NCBI GenBank assembly: GCA_033239125.1
Contig: BSWB01000001.1
Location: 136,568,981 to 136,632,980 of the forward strand
DNA length: 64,000 nucleotides
DNA from: Fagopyrum homotropicum
Taxonomy: Eukaryota > Streptophyta > Magnoliopsida > Caryophyllales > Polygonaceae
Reading direction: 5' to 3'
Position numbers and translations under genes: made by a program
Part shown: in pieces, positions 23,841 to 35,073 of the stretch
Position numbering within the stretch: position 1 is the first letter of the stretch
Layout of the letters: every line of letters begins with the position of its first letter
The notes under the pieces: generated by a model
The model's database searches: none
The model's input: the letters and a program-made list of their open reading frames with translations, nothing else
What the model was told of the DNA's origin: nothing

Positions 23841-23903
23841 TGGTGCCGTTGCCGGGGATCGAACCCGGGTCACCCGCGTGACAGGCGGGAATACTTACCA
23901 CTA
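23841..23903 (-). other. Antisense copy of most of tRNA-Asp(GTC) at the primer site
   Basis: The primer site does not end after 18 nt. It continues for 63 nt as the reverse complement of tRNA-Asp: T-arm (ATCGAACCC), variable region, anticodon arm with the GTC anticodon read as GAC, and D-arm as far as TTACCACTA. The only difference I can see from the plant tRNA is TGGTGCC for TGGCGCC. About the first 12 tRNA nt are missing, so it is not a functional tRNA gene. CCACTA (23898-23903) is shared between tRNA and RT sequence, and the RT frame continues from it. Confidence 0.93.
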
Positions 23904-26318
23904 CCCTTCATCGACCAAATGCTTGAGAGGTTAGCACAACACTCACACTTTTGCTATCTTGACGGTTATAGTGGTTTCTTTCAGATCCCGATACATCCGG
24001 ACGATCAAGAGAAGACCACATTCACGTGACCGTGGGGAACGTTTGCTTATAGGAGAATGCCGTTTGGGCTTTGCAACGCCCCATCCACCTTTCAAAGGTG
24101 CATGATGGCTATCTTCTCGGAGTACATAGAGGAGATCATGGAGGTTTTTATGGATGATTTTTCTGTTTATGGTTCCTCTTTCGATAACTGTCTTTCTAAC
24201 CTTGCTCTTGTGCTACAAAGGTGTGAAGACACTAACCTATTTCTTAATTTGGAGAAGTGTCAATTTATGGTGAAAGAAGGCATTGTATTAGGACACTTAA
24301 TCTCTAGTAGAGGGATTGAAGTGGATAAGGCTAAAATAGAGACTATAGAAAAGCTTCCTCCCCCAACTTCGGTGAAAGGGATAAGAAGTTTTCTAGGACA
24401 TGCTGGATTTTATAGACGTTTTATAAAGGATTTCTCTAAGATATCAAAACCGCTTACTAATCTATTGATGAAGGATGCAATTTTTAATTTTTCGCAAGAA
24501 TGCTTAGATGCGTTTAATATGATTCGGGAAGCTCTAATCTCGGCCCCGATTATTCAACCTCCGGATTGGAATCTTCCATTTGAGGTTATGTGTGACACAA
24601 CTGACGTAGCTATAGGAGCTGTGCTTGGGCAAAGAAAGGAAGGAAGAACCCACGCTATCTACTACGCTAGCAAGACGCTAGATGAAGCGCAGCTCAACTA
24701 CGCCACTACCGAGAAGGAATTTTTAGCAATTGTATATACATTTGAAAAGTTTCGCTCTTATCTTGTAGGTGCAAAGGTGATTGTGTACACGGATCATGCT
24801 GCGATCCGGTATTTGCTTGCAAAGAAGGATGCGAAACCAAGGCTAATTAGATGGATTCTTCTCCTACAAGAATTCGATCTAGAGATCCGTGACAAGAAGG
24901 GTTCGGAAAATTCTGTTGCGGATCATTTGAGCCGTCTACCACATCTAGAGGACGACAATCTACCTATAGATGACTCCTTTCCGGACGAACATTTACATAT
25001 CATAGAGGAGTGCATCGACGTGATCACCAAAGGTAACGAACCATGGTTTGCTGATTTTGTTAACTATTTGGTTTGCCAGGAATTACCACCCGGATTATCC
25101 TACGCACAAAGAAAGAAGTTCTTTAAGGATGTTCGGGAATACTTTTGGAATGAACCTCTCCTCTTTAAGAGAGGTCCTGACGGCATCATTCGACGATGTG
25201 TGCCGGAAGATGAGATGCAAAGTGTCATCCGTTATTGTCATTCACTACCTTGTGGAGGACACGCTAGTTCGAACAAGACTAGCGCTAAGGTATTGCAATC
25301 TGGATTCTTTTGGCCTACTTTATTTAAAGATGTGCAAACCTTTGTTTCCTGCTGCGATGCTTGCCAAAGAACAGGGAACATATCTAGAAGAAACGAGATG
25401 CCTCTTAACAACATTCAAGAGGTGGAGATCTTTGACGTTTGGGGAGTAGACTTTATGGGACCTTTCCCATCATCTTGTGGAAACCAATATATACTTTTAG
25501 CCGTAGATTATGTTTCGAGATGTGTTGAAGCAATTGCCTCTCCCACTAATGATGCCATGGTTGTGGTTAAGTTCTTTAACAAGACCATTTTCCCATGATT
25601 TGGGACACCACGGACTATCATTAGTGATGGAGGCTCTCACTTCATTGCCCGACGATTCGAAGCTCTATTAGCTAAGTATGGGGTGACTCACAAGATCGCC
25701 ACCCCTTATCATCCACAAACTAGTGGACAAGTGGAGATCTCGAACCGGGAGATTAAAGGAATCCTAGAGAAGACAGTTTGAAGGACAAGGAAGGATTGGT
25801 CTTTGAAGCTAGATGACGCCTTATGGGCATACCGGACTGCGTATAAGACTCCCATAGGTACGACGCCATACAACCTTGTGTATGGGAAGTCTTGTCACTT
25901 GCCGGTAGAATTGGAGCATAAGGCGTATTGGGCAATAAAGTGGTTGAACTTCAGCATGAAGGAAGCGGGAGAGAAGCGTCTCTTGGACCTTAACGAGCTT
26001 GAAGAACTTCGCTTGAACGCCTACGAAAACGCCAAGATCTATAAAGAAAGAGCGAAGCGTTGACATGATAAGCATATCATCCCAAAGGACCTCAAAGAAG
26101 GAGATCAAGTTCTCCTCTTCAATTCAAGGCTTCGTCTCTTTCCAAGTAAGCTTAAATCTCGTTGGACTGGACCTTATCTAATCAAACGTGTTTTTCCCCA
26201 TGGTGCAGTTGAAGTATGGGGTAAAAAGGGCGGAAGCTTTAAGGTGAACGGTCAACGACTCAAGAAATACTCACGGGAACTCCAAGCTGAAGAGTTTGCA
26301 CCTACCACACTTGAATAG
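23904..26318 (+). pseudogene. pol fragment of B2 (RT C-terminal part, RNase H, integrase)
   Basis: Begins in RT at PFIDQM, in frame with the captured tRNA sequence, and runs to the natural stop TAG at 26316-26318. Nonsense changes relative to element B: TGC to TGA at 24027, CGA to TGA at 25596, TCA to TGA near 25779 and TGG to TGA near 26061. RT keeps FMDD, RNase H keeps its Asp (CDTTDV in place of CDASDV), and integrase keeps the HHCC finger, VDFMGP, ISDGG and GQVEISNRE. It carries no Gag or protease. Confidence 0.9.
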
Positions 26319-26328
26319 GTGTAAGTAC

Positions 26329-26376
26329 GGTCCAGCTACGGACCTTAAACAAGCGCTTCTTGGGAGGCAACCCAAG
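26329..26376 (+). promoter_or_regulatory. Post-pol tandem stem-loops (B2)
   Basis: SL1 is GGTCC-AGCTAC-GGACC at 26329-26344, a perfect 5-bp stem. SL2 is CTTGGG-AGGCAA-CCCAAG at 26359-26376. Same position and order as in A1, B and C'. Confidence 0.7.
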
Positions 26377-27146
26377 TTATTGCACTTTTGTTTTTGTTTT
26401 TGATTCGTAGTTTAGAGTAGATTAGACGTTTTGTTTTGTTTTGCCTTCGATACCTTCCGGTATGTTCGTGTTTTTGGATGTAGGATCAATGGAAGAGGCA
26501 AGGGAAAAGGAAAAGTTAGAAGAAATTGACGAAACTTGGACTTTGGCACATTACAGAGAGTTCCACGGCCAAAACCACGGCCGTGACAGCTACTGTGACC
26601 GTAATTTGCAAAAACCTGAGAAAAATCACCAAAACCACGGTTCCGTACATTTCCACGGCCGTGGAAACCCCCGAGTGACCGTAATTTTTCAAAAATTTTA
26701 CGGTTACTATATAAACCACGTCTCTTCACAAAGAACACTAAAAATCCCCAATTCCACGCCTAAAATCGCCGATTTGATCCCCCTCTCTCAAATCTCCGTT
26801 CGTTAATCGTTTCAAACGATTCTTTGACCAAAATTGAAGCAAATTCAACCACCTACAAGATCCAAGCAACAATTCGAGTGGAAAATCACCGGAGAAGACG
26901 GAATTTGGATTTTAAAAATCCAAAACCTAGGTTTTTCTTCTCTTCTCTCACTTTGTCGATTTGATTCAGTTTTCGCAAGAATTTTTAGGAGAACTGATTT
27001 GAACTGGAATGGAATTAGTCTAGGGCAGTTGTCGGTTGATTTTGGTGTTGATTGAGTGGATTTTGAGAAATTACTAGCCGAACCACGGTCACTGGGCATT
27101 CCACGGCCGTGGAAATTGAAGAACAGGCCGTGATTTTGGACAGAAT
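26377..27146 (+). promoter_or_regulatory. Pol-ORF2 spacer of B2 with palindromes and TATA box
   Basis: Family B palindromes cluster at about 26562-26700, including TTCCACGGCCGTGGAA at 26651-26666. TATATAAA follows at 26708-26715. Further copies lie near 27085-27130 just before ORF2. Short ORFs across this stretch read through the motifs and differ from those in element B, so I do not call them genes. Confidence 0.6.
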
Positions 27147-27463
27147 ATGGATTTGGTTAGGAGAATGTCCAATAGGAATAAGAAAAGGAAAGGTAATACT
27201 TCCTCCTCCTCCCAAATACCTCCTAGTGAGCCACCATCACCCCCACCCCCTAGAATTCCTAAGATTCATGAGGATTACCTCGATGCCTTAGAGAGGATCG
27301 AGAAGAGACCGGTCATAGGACCACGATATTTACTGCTTGAGGAGTTAGAGCCACTGAATATGGTAGGCGATCTTACTTGGTTGTTAGACAGGGCATTCTT
27401 GATCATCTTCTCAGCCATTCAGGAAGATGCGTATGAGGAGATCACTAGAGAGTTTGTGATCTC
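27147..27463 (+). pseudogene. ORF2 N-terminal fragment of B2
   Basis: About 106 codons from ATG 27147: MDLVRRMSN, a Lys/Arg-rich segment, a Ser/Pro-rich segment, then the conserved core PRYLLLEELEPLN. It is cut at 27464 by a family A LTR and its remainder is not in the window. Homologous to element B ORF2 (52917). Confidence 0.85.
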
Positions 27464-29201
27464 TGATAGCATGAATTATAGTCTATATTTTGGGGTTTGT
27501 TTGGACGTTTTATCTTCAATAATCTGCATGTTTGTATGTATAATATGTGATTATATTACCATTTCATCTACCTTTGCGGGAATCGAGGTCTACACCTAGT
27601 TTTGTTGTAATCGTAGGTAAAATGGCACGTTTTGCATAAAAAAGGAGCAAAAGGAGCTATGGAGTCATTGGAGCTACATTCAGGAACATAAGGAACCATC
27701 CAGGAAGCATAGCCATGGATTAGAGATTTACTTTGGACCAGATTTGAGAGATTTCTTTTTCAGTTGTGACTCACCTCGGTTGACTACAGATTCACCTCGA
27801 CCGAGGTGATCCAGAGAAGTCGACTCGACCGAGGCGAACACCTGGGACGCGGCGAGAATATTTTATTCTTGGCTGAGATCTTTTATCTTTGGAAAGAGAT
27901 CTTATATTTTTGGGCTTGGCTCCTGGAAGGAAGAAGATATACTAGATCATATATTTTACCTATTTTTATGGGAAGAAATCTTTCTAAGATATCTTATCTT
28001 TGGAGGGTATTTTTCCTATAAAAAGGGTCGGATTTCCCACAAATCCACAACCCACTTACGGCTGAAGATCGTGCTTAGACATCCGCTATCATCCTGCATA
28101 CAGTTGGGAGATTTGAAGAACCTTTTTGAAGGTTGAAGAAGGAAGATTGTAGCTTTTATAGCTTTTGAAGGGTTTTTGTAAGATTGTCTTAGATTCCCTT
28201 CCTTGTTGTCTTGTCTTGTTGGATTTCTATCCAAGGAACGCTTTGTTGTGATATTTGATTCAGTTATTGAAGTCTTTTCATTAAATTCTTCTTGTTCAAA
28301 TATTCGCTTTCTTCCCATATACTTGATTAATACTTTCATGATGATGAGTGGCTAATCTCTTTGTGTGATTCTAGGGTGATTGGATGAAGGTTGTGGGAAA
28401 AACAATGATAGAATGATCTTAATCACAGTAGGACCCTGAAAGTTCGAGTCTTTAACCTTAACCCTAAGCATCTCGCTCAGTCGATGAACATCTCGGCCGG
28501 GGTGGAATTCGTCTGACCGAGGTGACTTATCTGATCCGAAACTGAGAGTTAAGTGTTAGAGTTTGCCAAATCCTATTCTTATTATACCTTTCCTGGTTCA
28601 ATGCAAGCCTAGGATGAGACTTACCCGGTAATTCCTTAGTTTGTTTACCTAAGATCATAAGTGTAGGTAATAAAGGTTTATCCTTTATTGGGGTTTGAGT
28701 GTGCTTTCGTCCCATCTTTGTGAGTTAGCCTGAGACTTACCCGGTAAAGGTTGATTCTATTCCCTCAGATGGTGTGTTAGTTTGAGGTTATAGTTCTTTA
28801 TCTTGATTCCTTGAGACTTACCTGGTAATAGGAGTTACGGTTTAGGATTAGAGAGTAGTGAGATTTACCCGGTGATCTATTCCACTTTAGTAACACCTTT
28901 CCTATGCAAAAACCTCAGCTTTGTCCGCTTATCTTTAGATCTTGAGTTGGAACCACAACTAGATGCTTTAATTCCTAGAATTGCATATTTCCTTCATTGA
29001 CTTTTATCATCTTTGATTGTTTAATTGCTTTGTGGTTAGTGATTACTAAAGCTTACCGTAATTGGACTTTGTTTCACTAAGTCCTTGTGACCGACCCCTG
29101 GAATTCCTTGCTTTTTACTACGATTGACCCGTACACTGCGGTTTTGCATCCTTGTTTTAAGCTTACATCTAGGGTTATAAATTTAAAGCTTGCACACACC
29201 G
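27464..29201 (+). repeat. Family A LTR in inverted position, 3' end truncated
   Basis: Begins TGATAGC at 27464 and stops at CACACACCG, 13 bp short of the expected GAACA end. It joins antisense ORF2 directly at 29202. The junction forms the 10-bp palindrome ACACCGGTGT. It has palindrome CACCTCGACCGAGGTG near 27794, TATAAAAAGG near 28017 and four GAGACTTACCCGGTAA-type sites. Confidence 0.85.
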
Positions 29202-29202
29202 G

Positions 29203-29301
29203 TGTCGTTCGTGGATCACCGGTCGATAAGGTCGGGAAGAAGAGGAAGAAGGGGAAGGGGAGGATCTATCCCTAATGGCAAGGCGTTTGTCAGAACTCAT
29301 T
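29203..29301 (-). pseudogene. ORF2 N-terminal fragment of the A composite
   Basis: The first 33 codons of ORF2 on the minus strand (MSSDKRLAIRDRSS...), 80-90% identical to A1 ORF2, ending at the inversion junction. Confidence 0.8.
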
Positions 29302-30108
29302 TTCACTCTCTTATTGTCAGATCACCTCGGTCGGTCTGACAAACTGAAGAACACCTCGGCCGAGGCACAACACGTCTGGACCGAGGCGAAAACTGCGTAA
29401 CTAATTTCCTCAAAAATTACAGTTCTTTTCCCCCAAAATCACTACAACTGGTTCCTATGGGGTACTTAATCTGTTCCTCAGCAAATGCAGGGCAATCCAA
29501 GCCCAAATCGAAGCAAAAACAGCGAGGTTAGGGTTTCGTACTCTTTTTACCTCGTTCGGCCGTTTCGGTTCGATTTCTTCGCAGATCGGCGTTGCACTGG
29601 AATCCTCTATGCTTTAATCGCAGTTTGGAAGCGAAAATCTTCGAAAACGAGCGAGAATCGAAGAGGCGAGGTGAAATGGGACGCCGCGGTCGAGGGAGGG
29701 TAAAATAGAAGAGAGAGAAAATTAATCCCCCTTTTATACCCTTTCTGGAACTGCTGTCACCTCGGTCGAGGTGGTCTCGACTGGACCGAGGTGGTTCTTC
29801 AGAAACCCTAGTCGCCTCGGTTGCTCAAGAATCATCTCGGTCGAAGTGCTCTGACAGCAACCAAGATGTGCCCCAGTCAAACTTCGTCTTGTCAAATTCT
29901 CGAACTTCTGTCCTTCCAGTTATGCTCCTGGTTTGTACTCCTTCCTTGGACGTCACCTGTTGTCTGTCTAGAACGCCAAAAACAAAACAAAGCAAAGCAA
30001 AAGCAAAACTATCTAAGCTAGACTAAAAAAAGGGAAAAGAAAGCAATACCTTGGGTTGCCTCCCAAGAAGCGCTTGGTTTAAGGTCGCTAGCTGGACCAT
30101 AATGCGTC
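29302..30108 (-). promoter_or_regulatory. Pol-ORF2 spacer of the A composite
   Basis: Minus-strand equivalent of 16325-17099. SL2 is at 30050-30067 and SL1 at 30083-30098. Family A palindromes cluster near 29755-29855 and 29320-29385. The internal TATAAAAG is at 29731-29738, directly downstream of the first cluster in the minus direction. Confidence 0.6.
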
Positions 30109-30338
30109 TTAAACGAGGTATATTGGTGCAACCTCTTCAACCGGAGTTTCCGGTTTGTATTTCTTGAGTCTATGACCATTGACCTTGAAGCTTCCGCTCG
30201 TTTCGCCCCATATCTCAACTGCACCATGAGGAAAAACATGTTTCACAACATAAGGTCCGGTCCATCTAGATTTTAACTTACCTGGAAAGAGGCGGAGGCG
30301 GGAGTTGAAGAGTAGAACTAAGTCTTCTTCGTTAAGCT
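30109..30338 (-). pseudogene. Integrase C-terminal segment of the A composite
   Basis: The 3' end of pol, separated from the rest by C'. On minus it reads [17 protein letters not shown], then RWTGPY, VEIWGE and a natural stop at 30109-30111. It joins the reading frame at 37049 when C' and one AAGCT copy are set aside. Confidence 0.88.
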
Positions 30339-32182
30339 TGTTACGCTAGGAAATAGCATAAAAAGCTTTACATTTATAAACTCGATCTAATCTCCTAAAC
30401 TACCTAGCGAAACCCGCAGTGTACGGATCGTTATGTAGAAAGGAAAGTATTCCGAGGTCGAACACAAGGACTGAGGCGAAATCAAGTCATTTAATGATCA
30501 AAGATAGTGCAAATCTAGTCTAAGAAAAGAGAAAGAAATAAAGAAATGAAAATGATGATATTTTTGGTTGAGTTTTTGTGGTGATCAAGCAAGGATCACA
30601 AATCAAGCAAGGTAATAAAACAAACTAACAACTCAAGCTAGCAAAACAAACAAGTGACACAAACACAAGATATGAGATCAAAGATAGAAAAAGAGGATTC
30701 TAGAGGTCAAGATTTCCGGTTATGGCATTGGACTCAAGGTTCTAAAGATTCTAAGGACAAGGCTGCGATGTTGGGAAAGGGTGTTTCACTAATGGAAGCA
30801 ATTACCGGGTAGGTCTCTCACTTCACTAATCCCGCACCAAACTCCTATTACCGGGTAAGTCTCAAGGAGGTAAAGTTGGGAATTCTACACAAACCGGACA
30901 CTACTTAAGGGGTAACCCTCTCCTTACCGGGTAAGTCTCGGAATAGGGAAGTCTCAAGTACTAATCCTAGCACACTTGATCCAATAGCGGCTTATGAGGC
31001 TCACTACTACCTAGCATTCATCATCTTAGGTATCTAAGGTCGGAAATCATCGGGTAGATCTCTTCCCTCACTTAGATTGATAGCATTAGGTGATCCTAAG
31101 CTAAATTAGGCTTAATAAACACTAGGATTTAACAACCTAACACCCTAACATACAGATTCATCAATCAAAGACCAACAGAGAAGAAAATCGGATGGATCAT
31201 GGGAAAATCGGCCGATTTACCTGATGAACAGGCCGATTTTTCCTTCTGTTGTGAGTTTCGTGCATATAAATCATCCTAAACTAACATATAAGTTCATTCT
31301 ATCATCACCCTAGCCATAACCATCAATCCATCACTCCAGAATCACAATAAACTAGCCAATAGTATGCATATCAAGATCCAAAATCATCATACAAGCATAC
31401 ATGGTTCTCATTGATGAATAATGAAAGATAAGCAAATAAAATCAATAAATCTCAGCTAAATCCAAGTTGTAGCAAGACTTACAAACTCTTAAATGAAGAT
31501 CCAAAACGTTCCTAACAATCCTTGCAATAGTTCTTCAATCCAAGATTACAAAAATCACTCAAAAGTCACTCAAAACCTTACTATCACTCCTAAAATGGTG
31601 TTCTTCTTCTTCCTTCAATCCTTGAGAGTTTTCTTCTCCTCCAATCCTTGCCTCCAATGGATGAGATGTGAATGAGAGAATGTGGGAGAGGAGAGATTGG
31701 AGAGACCAGCAACAGCTTTGAAGGACCACTTATATTCTCCACCAAGAGCAAGGCCGGACAAGAGATCGTGGGACACGTGGCTTAAGCTGTCAAAGGCCCA
31801 AAAATCGACCCAGTAGGAAAAATCGGCCAATTTTCCTGGGTGTAGGTCGATTTTCTTCAACAGAAGCATGCTATGATCGTCTAGCCATGAGTTGCTCCAT
31901 TGCTTGCACCAATAGTGGTCTTTGTGTCCTTTGTTGCTCCAATTATGTTCCTTCAAGGTCTTGGATATGTACCACCGTGAGGCTTGATCCTCGAATGTAT
32001 CGATTAATGTCCAAAAGATCCCCGAAATACCTACAAAACCAACAAAAGCTCGTGTAGACGTTTTTTCTAGAAATATGCATGAAATGAGTGTAAACGTCGT
32101 GAACTAATGTCAAACCGTGCATGAATAACGGGAAAAACTATCTAAATGTATGCCTATACTAACGTCATAAATCACGTTATCA
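30339..32182 (-). repeat. 3' LTR of C' (1844 bp)
   Basis: Contains family C palindromes and half sites near 31190-31240 and 31800-31855 (in this copy the perfect core is mutated to CGGCCAATTTT). Also four TTACCCGGTAA-type sites (minus) near 30805-31060 and the U5 block CCCGCAGTGTACGGATC (plus sense). Confidence 0.93.
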
Positions 32183-33427
32183 AAATACCCCATACTTAAG
32201 ATTTGCTCGTCCCCGAGCAAGACCCAACTATAGACTAGGAGATGACGTGATTTATGCATGCAGAAAAACAACAAAATCTTTTTGGAATTGTGCTTCTAAC
32301 ATTGGATCACCTTCATAGTCATGTTTCATAGCAATGGACAAGCAATATGCATAAAATGAATGAAGGCATGGAAAGACAATTACACTTAACTAGAAAGCAT
32401 GCATGAGAGGTGAAAATGAAAAAATCAAGATGATCATGAGTATGTCCAATCTAGATCACTAAGTCTTACACATGTGCATTTAGGTCACAAGGACTTAGGA
32501 AAGAAAAGGCTAAGAAACGTTGTGATTAGGTGGGAATTTCTAGGTCATGTGATGCTAATCCGGGAAAGGAACTAACTCCACAATCTCGTTTTTGCTCAAC
32601 TTCCCAACAAGTGTATAATTTTCTCCATCTTTTCTTTCTTTTCTTTTATTTTTGAGACAATGGCATTGGTGTACAAAAGCCGAAACCTTGGTGATTAGCC
32701 GTCCTCGGGCTTTTTCTATTTTTTCGAGGTGCATCCACACCGGGCACACATACCAAAGCTCGTTAGGACTATCGGTTTATTTGACTTTGGCAAGGCACCA
32801 ACACCCGATTATGTGAAGTGTACCGAGTTACTTGTCATTTAAACCAATGTCCCCAAACCTATATTTTTGGCTACACTTTCACAAAAATTTCAGCACTTCA
32901 TTCATGACATTCTTTTCATCAACAACTTCACCCCACACTTGCTTTTCACACACATCAACACACTAGCATGCTCCTAGTCCCGGATGGGTCAAAAGAGGTA
33001 AAATTTTTCATCAATTGAGGTGCTCAAACAACATGATCAAGATGAGAAGTAGAGAAAGATGAATTGCCTCATTCATTCCTAAATGATATGCAAGAACTAG
33101 CATGTAATTTCGACTTTCAATATTCAATTCAATCAAGGTAAACATTCATGATCACAAGTCATTCATGGGATTCGAGATAAGTATTTCAAGTCCACATATG
33201 TATTCATCTATTCAACACATAAGGCCATCCATAGCCAATTCACAAGACAATTTTCATCATAAGGGTCATTCCCAAGCTTTAGAAGCACTAAAAATTTTTA
33301 AATTTTCTGATTTTTTTGGATTTTTCGAAAAAAGTATGTACAATGCAAGACATAATGAAACATGTGACAATATTGAACTATTCTAGATGTTAATCATGCA
33401 AGTGATTATGAAAACCCCACCCCATAC
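32183..33427 (-). other. 3' UTR of C'
   Basis: The polypurine tract (AAGTATGGGGT on minus) lies at 32187-32197 beside the LTR, with a second copy at 33419-33429 at the start of the UTR. The conserved hairpin ACTCGGT...ATCGGGT is at 32803-32828. Small ORFs (for example 32555-32749) are not conserved with other families. Confidence 0.65.
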
Positions 33428-33763
33428 TTAGAAACACATTGTCCCTAATGTGTAAACTAAATAAAGAAGTGAAAGAGAGTCCTCACAATGTAAAATTGGT
33501 GATGCTTTGGCATTTCGGTTCTCATTGAATGATGATGGTGGATGATCGATCAAGGATGGTAGAGAGCTCTTGATGTTCATTAAGGTGTCGGAACCCGCGC
33601 TTGGCACCGCAAGCCGTCCAAGTTCCACGTCCGCTCCACCCATGCTTGATTGGAGACCATCACTTTCCTTTACAGAGGAAAAATCGGACCAGCTACCCAG
33701 GAAAATCGGCCGATTTCTGTGAAGAACAATCCGATTTTCCTGGGTACTTTCTTCCTCGTCCAT
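33428..33763 (-). CDS. Small ORF in ORF2 position of C', doubtful
   Basis: A 111-codon frame from ATG 33763 that begins in a family C palindrome cluster (33673-33750) and ends at the 33419 polypurine copy, the position taken by ORF2 in A and B. Its sequence shows no similarity I can see to ORF2. It may be a decayed remnant or chance. Confidence 0.25.
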   Translation of the reverse strand: MDEEESTQENRIVLHRNRPIFLGSWSDFSSVKESDGLQSSMGGADVELGRLAVPSAGSDTLMNIKSSLPSLIDHPPSSFNENRNAKASPILHCEDSLSLLYLVYTLGTMCF

Positions 33764-33941
33764 GTGCTTGGATCTTGTGCCTTCTTCTCAACAGTTCCAT
33801 GAGGTTTTCACATGACCTCCAGCATCTCATCACACATGATAACAACAAGATCTAGCACCCAAAAAACACAAAAGAAAAACAAAGCACACCAAAAGCAAAA
33901 TCAAACAAAAACAAGAAAAATAAAAGGGAAAGGCATGTACC

Positions 33942-33989
33942 AATGGGTTGCCTCCCATTAAGCGCTTCTTTAAGGTCATTAGCTTGACC
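33942..33989 (-). promoter_or_regulatory. Post-pol tandem stem-loops of C'
   Basis: On minus, SL1 is GGTC-N8-GACC (33974-33989) and SL2 is AATGGG-AGGCAA-CCCATT (33942-33959). Compared with CTTGGG-AGGCAA-CCCAAG in A and B, two base pairs of the SL2 stem have changed on both sides while the loop is identical. Confidence 0.75.
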
Positions 33990-34005
33990 AAACTCCGAGG
34001 ATGTG

Positions 34006-35073
34006 TCAATCCACTTCGAATACCATGGTTTGCTTGAGGAGTCCAAGCAACCATCGCTTTCCGGCATCCATGATGACAAGCAAGGGCCATTTGATGCCCA
34101 AATAAGCCTTAAGTTTTCTCTTCACCGGTGAGTAGTAGACTCCTTCATCACCGCTCCTTTGATGATAGTATGGAGTTGCACCCATAGGTGCCACCCCATA
34201 CTTAGACAATTGGTACTCCGCGGTCACACCGGTGAGATGCTTGTCATCCTCATCCTCTATGATCCAAAGAAGGCCGATTCTTGGAAAGAATTCTTCATTG
34301 AGGTGCTCCATAACCATCATGGATTCATCATGCTTGCCTCCATCATTCAACATGGGAAACTCCTTAGGAAAGGGGCTCCAATATTTGTGTGTACTCCGGG
34401 CAAGCAAGAAAGGATTGGAAGGAGTTGAAGTTAAATTGGGGCTCTCCCTCGTGAGCTCTCCAAGTGTGGTTCCGGGGTTGATGGCAAGGATGTCCGGGGG
34501 TGAGAATACTTCATTGCACTCCTCCAAAGGTGAAGGAGGTGGAGGTAAGCCTTGAAGGATGGTAGGATCTCCTAGCATAAGAGCATTCCTAATCTCTTCA
34601 ATCTCCCTCCTCACTTGTTCTTCCCTCTCGAAATTCAATCTTCTTTCATCCTTCAGGGCCAAATCCCTTAGCCTCACTTGCTCCCAAGCTTCATCCAACT
34701 CTTCTTGAAGTTCCTTAATGATCATGGTCGATTCGGGCAATTCTTGGATCTCCTCGTGGTGAACCTCCTCTTGATGACATACTTCCGCTTCAAGCTCCAT
34801 GTGGGAACTAGAAATGGAAGCAAGGTTGCTTTCTAGATCATCCATCTTCCTCAACATTTCCTCTAGCATTGATTCCAATCGATCTTCATGAAGTTGATGG
34901 TGAGGTTCCTCATGAGGTAATGTAGTCATGTGAGCTTGATCATGGGACTCATGATATGCATTAAACTCCTCCCAATACTCAAACTCATCATGGAGAGGTC
35001 CTAGATCTTGGCCTTCCATCCACTCCTCATACTCCATGTTGTCAAGGTCGTCTTGGAGGTACAACCCGTCCAT
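34006..35073 (-). CDS. C' protein: Gag-type coiled coil joined to an integrase-like segment
   Basis: The frame is open from 35145, but its first 24 codons (a run of Leu, Phe and Val) correspond to untranslated leader in family C. I therefore choose ATG 35073 (MDGLYLQDD), giving 355 aa. An acidic, His-rich N-terminus is followed, at about residues 120-180, by ELDEAWEQVRLRD...ERR...RREIEEIRNAL. This matches the N-terminal coiled coil of family C Gag (ELDEALEQIRLRD...RREIDEIRQAL). A Pro-rich segment follows. Residues about 260-310 read FPRIG...KHLTG...LSKYGV...ATPYYHQRSG, which lines up with the family C integrase FPRFG...KHFTN...LAKYGV...[10 protein letters not shown] at equal spacing. No DDE triad, RT or protease. 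I infer a protein that could join Gag assemblies supplied in trans. Confidence 0.8.
   Translation of the reverse strand: MDGLYLQDDLDNMEYEEWMEGQDLGPLHDEFEYWEEFNAYHESHDQAHMTTLPHEEPHHQLHEDRLESMLEEMLRKMDDLESNLASISSSHMELEAEVCHQEEVHHEEIQELPESTMIIKELQEELDEAWEQVRLRDLALKDERRLNFEREEQVRREIEEIRNALMLGDPTILQGLPPPPSPLEECNEVFSPPDILAINPGTTLGELTRESPNLTSTPSNPFLLARSTHKYWSPFPKEFPMLNDGGKHDESMMVMEHLNEEFFPRIGLLWIIEDEDDKHLTGVTAEYQLSKYGVAPMGATPYYHQRSGDEGVYYSPVKRKLKAYLGIKWPLLVIMDAGKRWLLGLLKQTMVFEVD

Larger units (their letters stand above)
22147..27463 (+). mobile_element. Element B2: Athila-like (family B), gag-PR deleted, left part
   Basis: The LTR (22147-23834), an extended primer site made of antisense tRNA-Asp, a partial pol, the post-pol spacer and the start of ORF2 are present. 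The element is then interrupted by a family A LTR at 27464. Relative to element B, about 3.5 kb covering gag, protease and the N-terminal half of RT is missing. The 5 bp before it are ATAAC (22142-22146); the right end lies outside the window. Confidence 0.88.

Noticed and set aside
23841..23903. Functional tRNA-Asp gene on the minus strand
   Set aside because: About 12 nt of the 5' end are missing, so the acceptor stem cannot form, and the sequence is fused to the LTR side and to RT coding DNA.
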